From positions 4,273,001 to 4,337,000 of the forward strand of contig JAKULF010000006.1 of assembly GCA_022661535.1 (NCBI GenBank): 64,000 nt of DNA, given 5' to 3'. This DNA is from Eutypa lata. Taxonomy: Eukaryota > Ascomycota > Sordariomycetes > Xylariales > Diatrypaceae. The position numbers and the translations under genes are program-made. Of this stretch, positions 1 through 11,207 are shown one piece after another. Each line of letters begins with the position of its first letter. The first letter of the stretch is position 1. The notes below the pieces were generated by a model, which searched no databases, was not told where the DNA came from, and was given only the letters and a program-made list of their open reading frames with translations.

Positions 1-792
1 GTGCCAAAGACAACATCTTAGTGGGTGAAATGTGGTTCCCGTATCGATCTTTGACGTGCATATGTTCGATGCCAAGCGCCCCACATCGAAGCCCCCCGGT
101 GAGCTAATGGCACCATATCCATACAGGACCTCAACCTCACCCACCAAACGGCTCTCGAGGAACAATGCGACTGCAGAAGGACGAAGTTTCTCTAGAAGGC
201 AGGCTGATTCGTCTAGGTATGTAGGTTGATAGGTTTCCCCCCTGCCACTCTGCAAGGATCAGAAGCGCCATGGTTTAAGGAATCTGTCTCAACAGACCAG
301 TCAGCTCTCCCAAGCCACTCTCTAGGCTGTTAAGGTAGGTATACTTCCTCTGTTCATGCATTCGCGTTCAGGGTCCAGCTGCGGATGTCTCTCCACATAC
401 GTCGCTAACTAGGCACCGTGTCCCAGTAGAACGGATGGTCTGGATAATGGAGCCGAGCCTGGTTCTGCCTGCCGAGCATGGGGCAGCTAGCTAATAATCA
501 ATAGCTGGGTTGTTGAGTCTATTGGCTGCGTACTATCTAGAGCTGTCATCTAAATAATATTCCGAAAGCTAGCTGCTCATGTGGATGAGTAGCCCTTTTT
601 CACTGTGAAATGTCGTACGTACATGAACTACAATTTCATTCTTCTCAAAGACTACTCCTACTTGGAACTTCTGTTTAGTTTCCAGCTTTCCATATTCTAT
701 CTAAAGGGCATGGTCTGTGAATCCGACCGGGATCAGTAAAAACCACCCCTCCATCTCGACCACGGCGATCAGCGCGGGGCAGCTCGATAATA
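1..792. other. Left edge, no confident gene
   Basis: I see no supported complete gene here. On the minus strand one frame stays open for roughly 70 codons from about position 215 down to the window edge, without an ATG. It could be part of an exon of a gene lying mostly to the left, or chance. The last 150 bases before 793 are the probable promoter and leader of the SH3-like gene. Confidence 0.3.
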
Positions 793-3380
793 ATGGCTGT
801 TGAAGTGGAGGAACTCATCCTTCAACCCTTCCGGGATGTGGTTGAGAGGGCAAAGGAAGCAATCGAAAATGCCGAGTCCGGCAAAGAAGACGAACCTGAA
901 GTCGCAAAGCTTATGTTTAGATCAGCACGATCATTGGTGAAGGAAGGCGAACGAGCCTTGCAGCGGTTACAGCCGCTATGGGATGGACGAGTTGCACAAC
1001 ACGGGCCTGCCTTCACGGAAGTGATGAGGAACAACGGTAAATACTCTAGTAGTGTGCGACTGAAGATTCCTCGATATCAAAGCACTAACCAAGATGTAGA
1101 TGAGATCCTAGAAAGACAACGAAAATTGGAAGATCTGTTATACGATCTGGATGACTTCGTTGAAATCGATACATTCGATGCGGACCGATTCTCCGAGGTC
1201 CAGGCTGCTTCTAAAGCCTTTGCTCTGAATCTCCTGGAGACGATTAAGAGGTTGAAAATTGACACACCTGCACCCCCATCAGACATTCTAACCCCGACCT
1301 CACCCGCAACAACATGGTCACACGTACCAAAGCTCTCACAGCCAGCCCTACGGAGAGGTAGGTCTAAACCACCTAATTGTGCTCTACCTCCGACGCCCGG
1401 GACGGTGGATGAGCATCGTCGCCGGCCATCGAGTCCGGACATCCTCGGGGCCGAGCGCGAAAGTGTACGCCTAGTATCGCAGCCTACTAGTCCAGTAACC
1501 GGTCCCGGCGCAGCAGGCATACCACCACCACCCACGAGCCACCGAATATCAGCATGGGTAAACGAGCAGACAGCCAAAACCCCATGGCAACCAGGAGATA
1601 GCATACCAGAGAACGGTGTACCCCAGAATGAGACTCCGGTAACAAAGCAGGACTCGTCAGTGAAAAAGCTAGACAGATTTATTCTTCAAACTTCGAAACA
1701 AACCATCAACCATCCTCGCAGTCCCGAAACTACGGGGACGAGAACATCCGTATATACAGAGAGTGCATACAGTACTAGCGACAGTTACTTCTCTGCACCG
1801 AGGACCTCGGCCATGATACCGAGTAGCGATACAAGAACCACGTCGTTAGCTCAAAGTATCGCGATATCTCATATCAAGCCTGGGACAGCAGTGCCCTACC
1901 CTCCACCACAATACCCCCCTCCGCCACAGCCAATCGTCCCTATAGAGGATTTTGATACCGGACTCATGCTCGCTAACGAATCCGCGGTCGATGTATCGGA
2001 CAGAAGATCAACCCGTTCAATGACGAACCGGCAGATGGGAGTTGAAAGTACTTTATACCAACTAGATGGCTTCTGTTCGGGAGCTTTAACATTCAGAAAC
2101 CAAGGGCACCAAGCAGCCACGAAAGGTGCTATGGAATATGTAAGTCTATAACATCTCATCCCCACCGTAATACCAGCCTTGTGAATTGGGACTGTGATCG
2201 GCAGTAGTGCCATATCTAACATTAGGGGGTGCTAGGGAACAAGCGGGAGTGTTGCGCGTTGTGTGGATTGCGAATTCAGGCATAGTCTGGCTGAGCTTGA
2301 GCTTGATATGAGCAGAGACTGTAAGACATTTCGATTCTCAGGGGAGATAAAGAGTCACTAACCTGTCCGCAGCGAGCGGGAATTGGTGTAAAGCTGAGAT
2401 CCTTTACCGTCTAAGATTCGTCTACAAGTCGCATATGAAAGTGAAATCAGCGCATACCGTGCACTACGGTTGTCTGTTCTGTGTCCAGCAAGGGCATACA
2501 GTGCACGAGGCCGACGCCACGGTCTTCACCCGAGAGGACCAATTATTCCAGCATCTTGCACGACATCCCCACCCCCTTCCGGAAGTCGACGGTGTGACGG
2601 TGCTCTACGGAAAGATAGAAAAAGACAACCCTCTCATCGAAGATTACGACCTCCACTTCCCTGGCCCACCGACCACCAGCCCGTACCCGGACGAGAACGC
2701 ACTAGTAAGGTTTCCAGCTGCCGTGAGCCTGAAGAACCACGAGAGAAAGTACGGCTCGCGTGCCCTGGCCGACCCGGATGGCAGCAAGGACGGGATCATC
2801 CAGTTCCTGGCGGGCTCCCGCATCGTCGGGATCGAGTTCCCCGAGAAGTGGAAGGGCAAGTGGTGCATGGGCTGGCATGAAGGCGTTCGCGGATCGTTCC
2901 CGGCCACGTTGGTAGCTGTCGAACCGCCCGACTACCCGCCGGAGATCAGCAGTAGTGGGCTCGCGGCCACGACAAGGTGGACGTGGGATAAGCGGGACTT
3001 CAAGAACACCAATGCCGGTTGGCTCAGCTTTGGGTTGTACGAGACCATATATAATATCAGCTGTAAGTTTGGCCCCCTAACTCTACTCAACGTTCCCCTA
3101 GCCCATCAACCGGAAATCCGGGAGGTTTCAGGCTAAAATATCCCCTTCACATTGTATGAAGCTTGAACTAATCACCATATCAGGGATCCAGGAAAGTGAT
3201 TGGTGCTGGGTGGGAATGACGAAGAAGGGGAAAGTCGGTTTATTTCCTCGATCGCATATCAACCCAGATTCGATCCGCCGAGAGCCTGGACCTTCTGTGT
3301 CTATAGCTCAAGGAATACAGAAATCAGGGTCATCCCTAGGGCTGATGCGCCGCTTAACAGTTCAGAGCTCGGGGTCTTAG
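793..3380 (+). CDS. Fungal SH3-like / zinc-finger domain protein (4 exons, 772 aa)
   Basis: Exons are 793-2139, 2236-2320, 2373-3062 and 3184-3380; all junctions are GT-AG and keep one frame (773 codons with stop). The N-terminal ~150 residues are helical and charged. A long low-complexity Pro/Ser/Thr-rich stretch follows (about 155-440). The C-terminal half has a zinc-binding-like cluster: CVDC at 458-461, CLFC at 511-514, then HLARH. Two SH3-like segments follow, one around GKWCMGWHEGVRGSFPATLV and one around DWCWVGMTKKGKVGLFPRSH. SH3 folds bind proline-rich ligands, so an adaptor or signalling role is inferred. The architecture resembles a widespread but uncharacterised family of fungal SH3 proteins. 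No catalytic domain is visible. The start is the first ATG of the open frame. Confidence 0.75.
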
Positions 3381-4799
3381 GTTGTGTTTTATATCAAGAT
3401 TTCGAAGGTATATATGAAGAGTTACCGAATCTCGAGACAGCTTAATTAATTATAAACTACCTCGTGCTACGGTGCCAGCAGATGATATTGACCACTTGAC
3501 CTTCCTCATATCGCACCAGCCCTACTGCCCTATCAGTCTGTCAGTTGTAGTACCACTAGAATGTCGCAATGTTGAATATGCTGATAATGGGGTGTGGCTT
3601 GGCAAAAGAACGGCAGGTGGGGTTTGATGACATCACCGGAGCATTTCGTCCAGCTGGTTCCACAAAACATCCTTGTCACAGCTTTGGAGCCAGGGAGCTT
3701 TCTTAAGCTTGAGCGAGCTTTCAGTGATGCTGATCCCATCATCTCTTTGTTCAAAAACGCAAGCATGAGATTGAATTCAACGTTTTCTATAATCGAGTTC
3801 TTATTGAGTTAAACATGCATATGTGAACTAAAAATCCGAGCCGATAGGCAGCCGCGACTCTCATAAGTACATACAAAGAGTTTACTGTCTTTCTCTCGTT
3901 GCGCTAGCGGCGATTGCCCATTCAATGGCGATTGCGTCTTCGTAACTACGTCATCTTTACTCAATTAGTAGCGACACAAAAGCTAGAATACAGCTACATA
4001 CTGATGAAGTACTCGACGCAAAAGGCTCTAGTTCTTACCTAACTACATAATATACATGAGCAATCACTCATTCATTCCTGTCAAAGAGTGTTAATTTCGT
4101 GTTACCTGGTGAACCTTTGTAACTTCTTAACAGCAAATTGTGCTTTAGCAGCTAGAAGCTTATGTAGCCTCTACATGTCTTTCATTAGAAAGCATGTAGG
4201 TTTGACATGTAAACGTGCCTAGCGAACGTCCCTTCGTAGACATTAAGGTAAAGGAGTATTATGTACTCACATACATGTCCTAAGACACCCATATATGTAC
4301 CTCTTTGACTTGCCCCGTGCTTGTATCTAGGTGTTATTCTGGGGAAAGAACGATATCCAGTTGCCTGGGTAGGGTACTCCATACCTAACGTAAGTGCCAT
4401 ATGCTGTCACAAGCTCCTCAGCTGTATGTATGCCCGCAGGCCCGCATGTAGGTAAACAAAAGAACAGTGACGTTATACATTTCCGACATTTCCTCTTCAA
4501 CCTTCAGGCCCTCCACAATCAAGGAAAAAAGACTTCATTATTCGCCTAAGGTTCGTCATCCCACACTCCATCTACCCATCCTAAACAAAACCAACAATAT
4601 CCCTTCCATCATTTCTATACTACACACTCTCCCTTCCAACTTCCAAGCCTCACTTCCTTCCCTGTCTGCTCATTTCATGCAGCAATACAGAAACATACCA
4701 AACACATCGGATTTGAATTGACGTCCTAGTAAGCTTAGGAACAGCTAGTTTTGATCTCCTTACCGTCTTCATCGTAACCAACCCCGGCCGGCATTCGTC
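3381..4799. other. Intergenic, no gene seen
   Basis: About 1.4 kb without a supported gene. The last ~300 bases are pyrimidine-rich on the plus strand (tcttcaacc, ccttccaactt) and are the probable promoter and 5' leader of the Ish1/Msc1-type gene. Confidence 0.5.
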
Positions 4800-6705
4800 A
4801 TGAGATTGCTGTCCACCGTACTCTCCCTCGCCTTGGCGAGCAACGTCGTCGTTGGCAGCAGCTGGTTCAGCAAAGCTGGTATGTTCATACACTCTCATTG
4901 CTCTCCTTATCCCACAATCCATTATACTAACAGATAATTCCAACAGCCTACAACAAATGGCACGAGACTGAACTTGAACGTTGGCTATCGGACCACGACA
5001 TTCCATACCCCACCCCTGCGGACAGAAAGGATCTCGAGAATTTGATCCAGAAGAACTGGGATCAATATGCCGTCGCTCCCTACAAGAGTTGGGACACCGA
5101 TAAGCTGCAGTCCTATCTAAAGGTCAAGGGTATTGAGACCAAGGACGCCGCTGAGTCGAACAAAGATGCCCTCGTCTCCCAGGTTCAATCTAGCTGGTAC
5201 GAAACTGAAGACAAGAGTCAGACAGCGTGGACCAACGTTAAGGACTGGATTCTGGATACCTGGTCTGACAGCCACTTGAAAGCCTTTGCTGATAAGCACG
5301 GCATTCCCGGTATGTTGTCTTGCTCTCGTCGCCCTCGTCCATCGACATGCTAACATACTCTCCAATAGTACCCCAGCCTAGAACTCGTGATACCCTTCTC
5401 CAGAAGACCCGCGCCAACTATGAAACCGTTGCTAAGAAGGTTGGAGAGACGGCTTCGTATCCAGGAAACTGGCTGTATGAGACATGGTCCGAGTCTGATC
5501 TCAAGGAATGGCTTGACGAGCATGGTTTCCCTGCCCCTCAACCCACTAGTGTAAGCTATCCTCTCAAATAGTTTTCTAAGATGTCCACTAACAATGATAT
5601 CAGCGCGACAAACTGGTTGCATCTGTTCGCCGAAATTCTCGCCTGGCGTATCTGAAGCTCCAAGAACAGCAAGCTACTGCGTCTGCCAAGGCGAGTGCCG
5701 CGTATGCCACGCTCACTGACAAGATCATCGATGCTTGGAGCGAGTCTCAGCTCAAGGAGTTCGCAGACAAGAACAGCATCCCAGGTAAGTTGAATCCAAG
5801 GGTCGCGGTTGTGAAACATATCTCTAATCGTGCATCAGTTCCTCAAGGTACCAAGACCAACGAGCTTCGAGCTCTTATCCGCAAACACCGAGCCGAGATT
5901 CTTGATGACACCGTGGCCTCGTCAGCTTCTAGTGCTTTTGGCGCTGCTACGACTAAGGCCGGTAACCAGTATGCCAAGGCTACGAACGATGCCAGTCTTG
6001 CCGCTCAGGAGGCATTCAACGAAGCTGTCGATACGTGGTCCGAAACCAGACTCAAGGCATACCTGGATGCTCGTGGAGTCCCTGTTCCTCAAGCATCTAA
6101 GACGGATGAACTCCGGGCTCTAGTCCGAAAGAACTCTCACAAGATCGCCAGCGGCTTCAATGCTTGGACTTGGGATGATCTTTCGTATGAAACGCTGAAG
6201 AACTACCTTGTTAACAGTGGTAACGATGCCGCTAAGAAGGTTGGAGAGAGCACAAGCGCTACTCGAGACGATCTTGTTAGCGCAGCGCAATCAGCCTATG
6301 CGTCAGCCTCAAGTGCTGGGGACCTCTCGTACGCCTCGGCTACGAGCTACCTGGCAAAGGCTACCGATGCCGCCAAGAGTAACGTGTTTGACACTTGGAG
6401 CGAGAGCGAGCTGAAATCTTACCTTGACCACTATGGCGTGGTAAGTACTTGAGACTACCGTACTATGCAGACGCTTGCTAACTGTTTTCCAGCCTGTACA
6501 CCAGGGCACTACCCTCAACCAGTTGAAAGCTGAGGCCCGCAAGCAATCTACCTACTTCAAGTACGGTACCAACAACCCGACTGACACTGCGTTCGCCAAG
6601 CTGTCGGAAAGCGTTAAGGACACTTACCAATGGGTTAAGGGTCAACTCGGAGTCGGAGCCAAGGCTGCGAAGAAGAAGGCTAACGACGCGAAGAACGAGT
6701 TGTGA
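4800..6705 (+). CDS. Ish1/Msc1-type stress response protein with repeated Ish1 (HeH/LEM-like) domains (6 exons, 539 aa)
   Basis: Exons are 4800-4878, 4947-5309, 5369-5550, 5604-5784, 5839-6440 and 6493-6705. The frame is continuous across all five introns. The protein starts with a signal peptide (MRLLSTVLSLALASNVVVGS). It then carries repeated ~40-residue units with the core W-x-E/D-x-x-L-K-x-x-L/A-x-x-x-G/N-x-P, for example TWSETRLKAYLDARGVPVPQ, WSESDLKEWLDEHGFP and WSESQLKEFADKNSIP. This is the Ish1 repeat of S. pombe Ish1 and S. cerevisiae Msc1, proteins placed at the nuclear envelope/ER and linked to stress response and sister-chromatid recombination. Several introns fall at or near the end of a repeat unit, consistent with growth by internal duplication. 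The tail is Lys/Ala-rich. The family call is firm; the exact role here is inferred. Confidence 0.9.
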
Positions 6706-7677
6706 TCGCGTGCGATGAACCAAGAATCGCACTCATTCATGTATGACGGGACGACGAGAACATCGTGGGTGCTTTTAGGGCGAAGGCCGGAAGCACAGGA
6801 AACACCAACACCTGCTGATTGTAAAAAGCATTGATTTCGGGATTTGCAAAGGAGTATGGTCCGGTCTGGTACACAGGCTCTTGCTTCGTTCGTTTGTTCG
6901 TTTGATCGTAAACGGGCGGCGTAAGACAGACTTGCATGCGGATTGATTTTCTAATGGATGGGCCATGACTGATTCCCAGGTTTGATACTGTTGCTGTAGT
7001 AGTAGTAGCTTAATGAGAACACGCTTCTTTTACATACTGGTTCCCGTGTACGCGATCATGGCATAGTGAAGTTTGAAAATGTCGCATGAAGATGATATTT
7101 CCTTGATATGCAAGGGTAGCAGACATTAACTACTTATGTAGCCAAGATATCTAAACCCCTCGTGATCTCCAAGATAACGATGCGTACTTATTACATGTGT
7201 ATACGATATACGTGGAGTTTAGCCAGAGCCAGAGCCAGAGATAACGACACCCTGGTCAACCCCCCACCATTGGGGTAAGTAATAACCGCTCGTATATTGC
7301 TCGCCCGAGTTTAGTTCTTTCCCGGACGTCACATACGATTTAGGAAATGCAACGTTGTTTACGTTTTCAACCGAGCAAGCGCTACTTAGCACCACCACCA
7401 CGCAGCGCATTTTCGATCATTACAACCTTACCACCAGATGCGGGGAGATAGATAACATGGAGGTACTAGTTGGCATACCAAGATATACCATCACTATGCG
7501 GGCCAGGTTCATATATATAAACCGGGTAGCCGGGCAGACATGAGGGGCGCTGTCTGTATTGGTTGATTGATCGTTCTTCAGTCATGCCCTACCTAAGTTG
7601 GGTTGCTTTGTGTTAGAGTTATTGAAGTGACGAGAGAAACCGGTCTATTCAACACCATCTTCATCGTCATCATCAAA
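6706..7677. other. Intergenic; 3' region of the Ish1 gene and promoter of the GH35 gene
   Basis: No gene is seen. A TATA-like atatatataa lies at 7511-7520, about 165 bases upstream of the beta-galactosidase ATG, and is the probable core promoter. Confidence 0.45.
7511..7520 (+). promoter_or_regulatory. TATA-like element upstream of the GH35 gene
   Basis: A 10-base A/T alternating run in otherwise mixed sequence, at a distance from 7678 that would suit a core promoter with a leader of ~130 bases. Positional inference only. Confidence 0.4.
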
Positions 7678-9804
7678 ATGCGGCGGTGGTATATTTCGAT
7701 AACCCCGCTCATCGGCTTATTAGCCATTGCGGAGGGGTTGGCGGCAGCGGCGTTGTCAGGACAGGGACAGCAAGCTTCTCCAAATAACGTCGTCGTCGCC
7801 AACGATGTATCATCATCAACAGCAACAACAACAACAACAACCGGGCCCGCCCCTCCAGCCTTCACATACGACCGGACCTCCTTCCTGCTACACGGCGAGC
7901 CGCACGTCCTCATCGGCGGCCAAATGGACCCGCAGCGGATCCCGCGCGCGTACTGGCGGGACCGGCTCTCCAAGGCGCGCGCCATGGGCTTAAATACCAT
8001 CTTCACGTACGTATTCTGGAACTTATTAGAGCCGGAGCCGGGCCTGTGGTTGAATGGCAGTGGCGATGATGATGATGGTACTTCTTCTATCCTGTCAAAC
8101 GACATCGCAACCTACTTCCGCATCGCGCACGAGGAAGGCCTGAACGTCGTGCTCCGCCCCGGCCCGTACATCTGCGGCGAGCGCGAGTGGGGCGGGTTCC
8201 CGTACTGGCTGAGCACCGTGCCGGAGATGCAGGTCCGTGCCAACAACGACGCGTTCCTAGGCGCAGCGCAAAGCTACCTCGAGCGGCTCGCGGACGATCT
8301 GCGCGACTTGCAGGTGAGTCGCGGCGGACCCCTGCTCATGGTCCAGGTCGAGAACGAGTACGGTTCGTACGGGGAGGACCACGCCTACACGGCGGCCGTG
8401 CGCGACATCCTGCTCGAGAACTTCGAGGTCCCGCTCTACACCAACGACGGCGGCGTGGAGTGGACGCTCGAGGGCGGGTCCGTGCCCGGCGTCCTAGCCG
8501 CCATCGACGGCGATCCCATCGGTGGCTTTGCGGCCCGCGACCAGTACATCACCGATCCGAGCATGCTGGGCCCCCTGCTCGACGGCGAGTACTACTCCGT
8601 GTGGGCGGACTTCTGGGGCGAGGGCGAGGCCCACAACACGGCGGAGGGGAAGCCCGATACGGTGGAGAAGCTCGTCTCCGACCTGGATTTCGTGCTCGGC
8701 GCCAACAACTCCATCAGTTTGTACATGTTCCACGGCGGGACGAACTTCGGTCTCAGCAACGGCGCTATCTGGCGGAATGGCGCCGGTGCCATCTTCACCA
8801 CGAGTTATGACTACGGCGCCCCCCTCGACGAGAGCGGGCGGACTACGGAGTTGTACTTCGCGTTTCGGGATGCCATCGCCCAGTACACTGATCCTACCAA
8901 CCCCAACACCAGAATACCCGACCCACCTGCGAACATCCCACTCCTCAACATCGCGAACTTCACCCTCGAACCGACCATCTCGCTCTTCGACACCAACATC
9001 CTCCGCGCCGCGAAAAAGACCCCATCCGAGGCCCCGGCAACATCCCCCGCGACAATGGAGCAGCTCGGCCAGGCCTACGGCTTCGTCCTCTACGAGCACA
9101 TCGTCACCACTACCACCGCCAATGCGTCGTACGAAGGGATCCTGCAACCGGGCGACCGCCCCCGCGACCGCGTCCTCGTGTATGTCAACGGGTTGCGCGT
9201 CGGCGTCATCGACGGCACGTACGCGACGCCGGCGGAGGTGCGCGTCTCGCTAACACCAGGGGACGTTCTGTGGTTGCTTGTCGAGAACCTCGGGCGCGTG
9301 GATTATTGGTCCCGCGAGTCCGGGACGTTCGTGGCGCTGGAGGATCCGTTCAAGGGCGTCCAGGGGGATGTCACGGTTGGTGGCGTTGTCGTGGAGGGGT
9401 GGGATATGTATTCTTTGCCTGTGGATACGACGCCTGATGGTGTTGGTGAGGCTGTCCCTGCTGCGGGTGGTTCGCCGTTCTTCTATCGTGGGACTTTTGA
9501 CGTCCCGGCTGCTGCTGCTGCTGCTGCGAGTAGTGATGGCGATCCTGCTGCGCTTGATACCTTCCTTGCGATCCCGGATGGGATCAAGGGTATTGTCTGG
9601 GTGAATGGCTTCAACTTGGGCCGGTACTGGGTTGTTGGCCCGCAGCAGTCGCTGTACTTACCCGGTGTGTTGCTGAAGGGCCCCGGAGAGGGGCCCAACG
9701 AGGTCGTCGTGCTCGAACTCGAGCCTACGGGCTCTGAACCTCTGACGGCTTTTGGAACCGCTGAGAGGAGCTGGGGGAACCGTCCGGATCCGGATTATGA
9801 GTGA
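7678..9804 (+). CDS. GH35 beta-galactosidase, short secreted form (708 aa)
   Basis: Single exon. The frame is open further upstream, but the ATG at 7678 is preferred because it begins a signal peptide (MRRWYISITPLIGLLAIAEG). The GH35 TIM barrel follows, with FTYVFWNLLEPEPG, RPGPYICGEREWGGFPYWL and QVENEYGSYGED. The acid/base is probably Glu227 (VENEYG) and the nucleophile Glu304 (DGEYYSVWADFWGE). Both are present. C-terminal beta-sandwich segments end near FLAIPDGIKGIVWVNGFNLG. It would remove terminal galactose from beta-galactosides outside the cell. Secreted LacA-type enzymes of fungi are usually about 1000 aa; at 708 aa this one is closer in length to animal GLB1 and bacterial forms. Codon use is strongly GC-rich, and the gene has no intron. 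Confidence 0.92.
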   Translation: MRRWYISITPLIGLLAIAEGLAAAALSGQGQQASPNNVVVANDVSSSTATTTTTTGPAPPAFTYDRTSFLLHGEPHVLIGGQMDPQRIPRAYWRDRLSKARAMGLNTIFTYVFWNLLEPEPGLWLNGSGDDDDGTSSILSNDIATYFRIAHEEGLNVVLRPGPYICGEREWGGFPYWLSTVPEMQVRANNDAFLGAAQSYLERLADDLRDLQVSRGGPLLMVQVENEYGSYGEDHAYTAAVRDILLENFEVPLYTNDGGVEWTLEGGSVPGVLAAIDGDPIGGFAARDQYITDPSMLGPLLDGEYYSVWADFWGEGEAHNTAEGKPDTVEKLVSDLDFVLGANNSISLYMFHGGTNFGLSNGAIWRNGAGAIFTTSYDYGAPLDESGRTTELYFAFRDAIAQYTDPTNPNTRIPDPPANIPLLNIANFTLEPTISLFDTNILRAAKKTPSEAPATSPATMEQLGQAYGFVLYEHIVTTTTANASYEGILQPGDRPRDRVLVYVNGLRVGVIDGTYATPAEVRVSLTPGDVLWLLVENLGRVDYWSRESGTFVALEDPFKGVQGDVTVGGVVVEGWDMYSLPVDTTPDGVGEAVPAAGGSPFFYRGTFDVPAAAAAAASSDGDPAALDTFLAIPDGIKGIVWVNGFNLGRYWVVGPQQSLYLPGVLLKGPGEGPNEVVVLELEPTGSEPLTAFGTAERSWGNRPDPDYE

Positions 9805-10343
9805 TAGTAACACAGAGTACAGGCTAAACTTAATCTAAATAGTCAATGAACTATATGGAAAGTAATCTAACTGGCCGTTTCAATTATCTTGTGTTTATGT
9901 TCGTTGAAGATGCTTGAACAAATGATTGTGTTTCATGCTTTCAAGAAAGAAGTTTATACTTTCCCCTATTTATAATCTTCCCATTTCACAACTTCACCCC
10001 ATACAAGATCTCTCTAATATGCCGCGGCGATCTCCTTTCCAAACCCCTTTAATCGTGGCACTCCGATAATGCGTTTTATCTCCCTCGCAGAGAGTCGCTA
10101 CAATTCTCTCGACCCTGCGCGACAAGAGCGAAAATGACCGCCTCTCGAATCCTGCCCCTTCGACCACCAGACCCAGAACATCTTATTTTCCGATTGGATA
10201 TATATCCTAACACTAGGTCTCTCAACGCTAATTGCACACATAATCAGGAATGTATCCAACATTTCATATCACGGTATCCACCATTCGTGATGGCACGACC
10301 GTTTCTACCACTGTAACCCGGCCTCCAAAATGCATCTGACATC
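9805..10343. other. Intergenic / decayed sequence
   Basis: No intact gene. The last ~100 bases contain a possible further scrap of the adjacent oxidoreductase relic (an Arg-Asp followed by a Thr-rich stretch), but the match is too weak to place a boundary. Confidence 0.3.
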
Positions 10344-10758
10344 TATGTTGCTGCCCTTAGCCCTCTCAAGACACTTAAAGGTATAGCATACTCCCTCACA
10401 CTGTCCTTCACAGTGCAGCCATGCCCAGTATCTCTATTGGAAAGGGACAAAAACAGCCTCGGGTTGGATCCAGCTGACGGTCCACTTGTGTTGGTCCGGC
10501 TCTTGACATGGCGGCAGAACAGAGAAGATGAAAAGATCATTCAAACGTTCACAAGCGTGCTGCAGAAAACCGACCAGGGTGTAACTTCTTTAGGGCACTA
10601 AAATCCTGTTCAAGTACTTGAATTGCGCGCATAGTTTCCAAGACTTAATTACCTGTTATAGAGTTGAAAATGTGGCAAAGCTCCGCCAGGCTGGTACTAA
10701 ATACGACCCGGGCCGTCTTTTCCAAAGGGGGGTTCCTGGAGGGTTCAAGCTCTCCTAA
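10344..10758 (+). pseudogene. Truncated relic of a BBE-type FAD-dependent oxidoreductase
   Basis: Only the C-terminal part of a berberine-bridge-enzyme-like FAD oxidoreductase is recognisable. The first frame (10344 to about 10600) reads YVAALSPLKTLKGIAYSLTL, then PCPVSLLERDKNSLGLDPAD. It then meets a stop. A shifted frame continues with KILFKYLNCAHSFQDLITCY, VENVAKLRQAGTKYDPGRLF and QRGVPGGFKLS, ending at the TAA 10756-10758. These match the NSLGL and YDP-x-x-x-F...PGGFK segments typical of the family's C-terminus. The N-terminal FAD-binding half is missing and one frameshift separates the two pieces. The locus cannot make a functional enzyme as written. Members often sit in secondary-metabolite clusters; no such link is visible here. 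Confidence 0.7.
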
Positions 10759-11207
10759 GCCGCTGGACTGTAGGTGAGTAGAAACCCAACAAGTCCGTGA
10801 ACTTTAGGATGTGTAAGAAATCCACATTTATTCGATGTGAATACTATATCACGTAGAAACTTTCCACATATAAGAGCTCTAGTAGGAGTACCGAATCCAG
10901 CGTGGATTCGGGCTTATAACAATTCCGTTTGAACGGCCCTATGTTGTGTTGCACTAAGCCTTAGAAAGGGAAAGAAAATGAAAAGGCTATTCTTACAGAA
11001 GGTGGTTGGTTACACCTTTATACATGTTGGTCCTACTCCACCACCATGCTCCTATAGGTTCATTCCCACGCATCAACAAGCCAACAGCGCGAAGAAAATG
11101 GTCAAGTGTACCAGCAAATAACGTCCAATGGATTGTTCAGATAAAAACAATAGACAAGAACATATGATCGTGATATTAAACCACAGGGAAGTAGCAATCA
11201 CACAACG
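10759..11207. other. Intergenic, nothing recognised
   Basis: About 450 bases between the oxidoreductase relic and the stop of the Ecm33-like gene. No gene or repeat seen. Confidence 0.5.

Noticed and set aside
8494..9147. A 217-codon minus-strand open frame
   Set aside because: Antisense shadow of the GC-rich GH35 gene.
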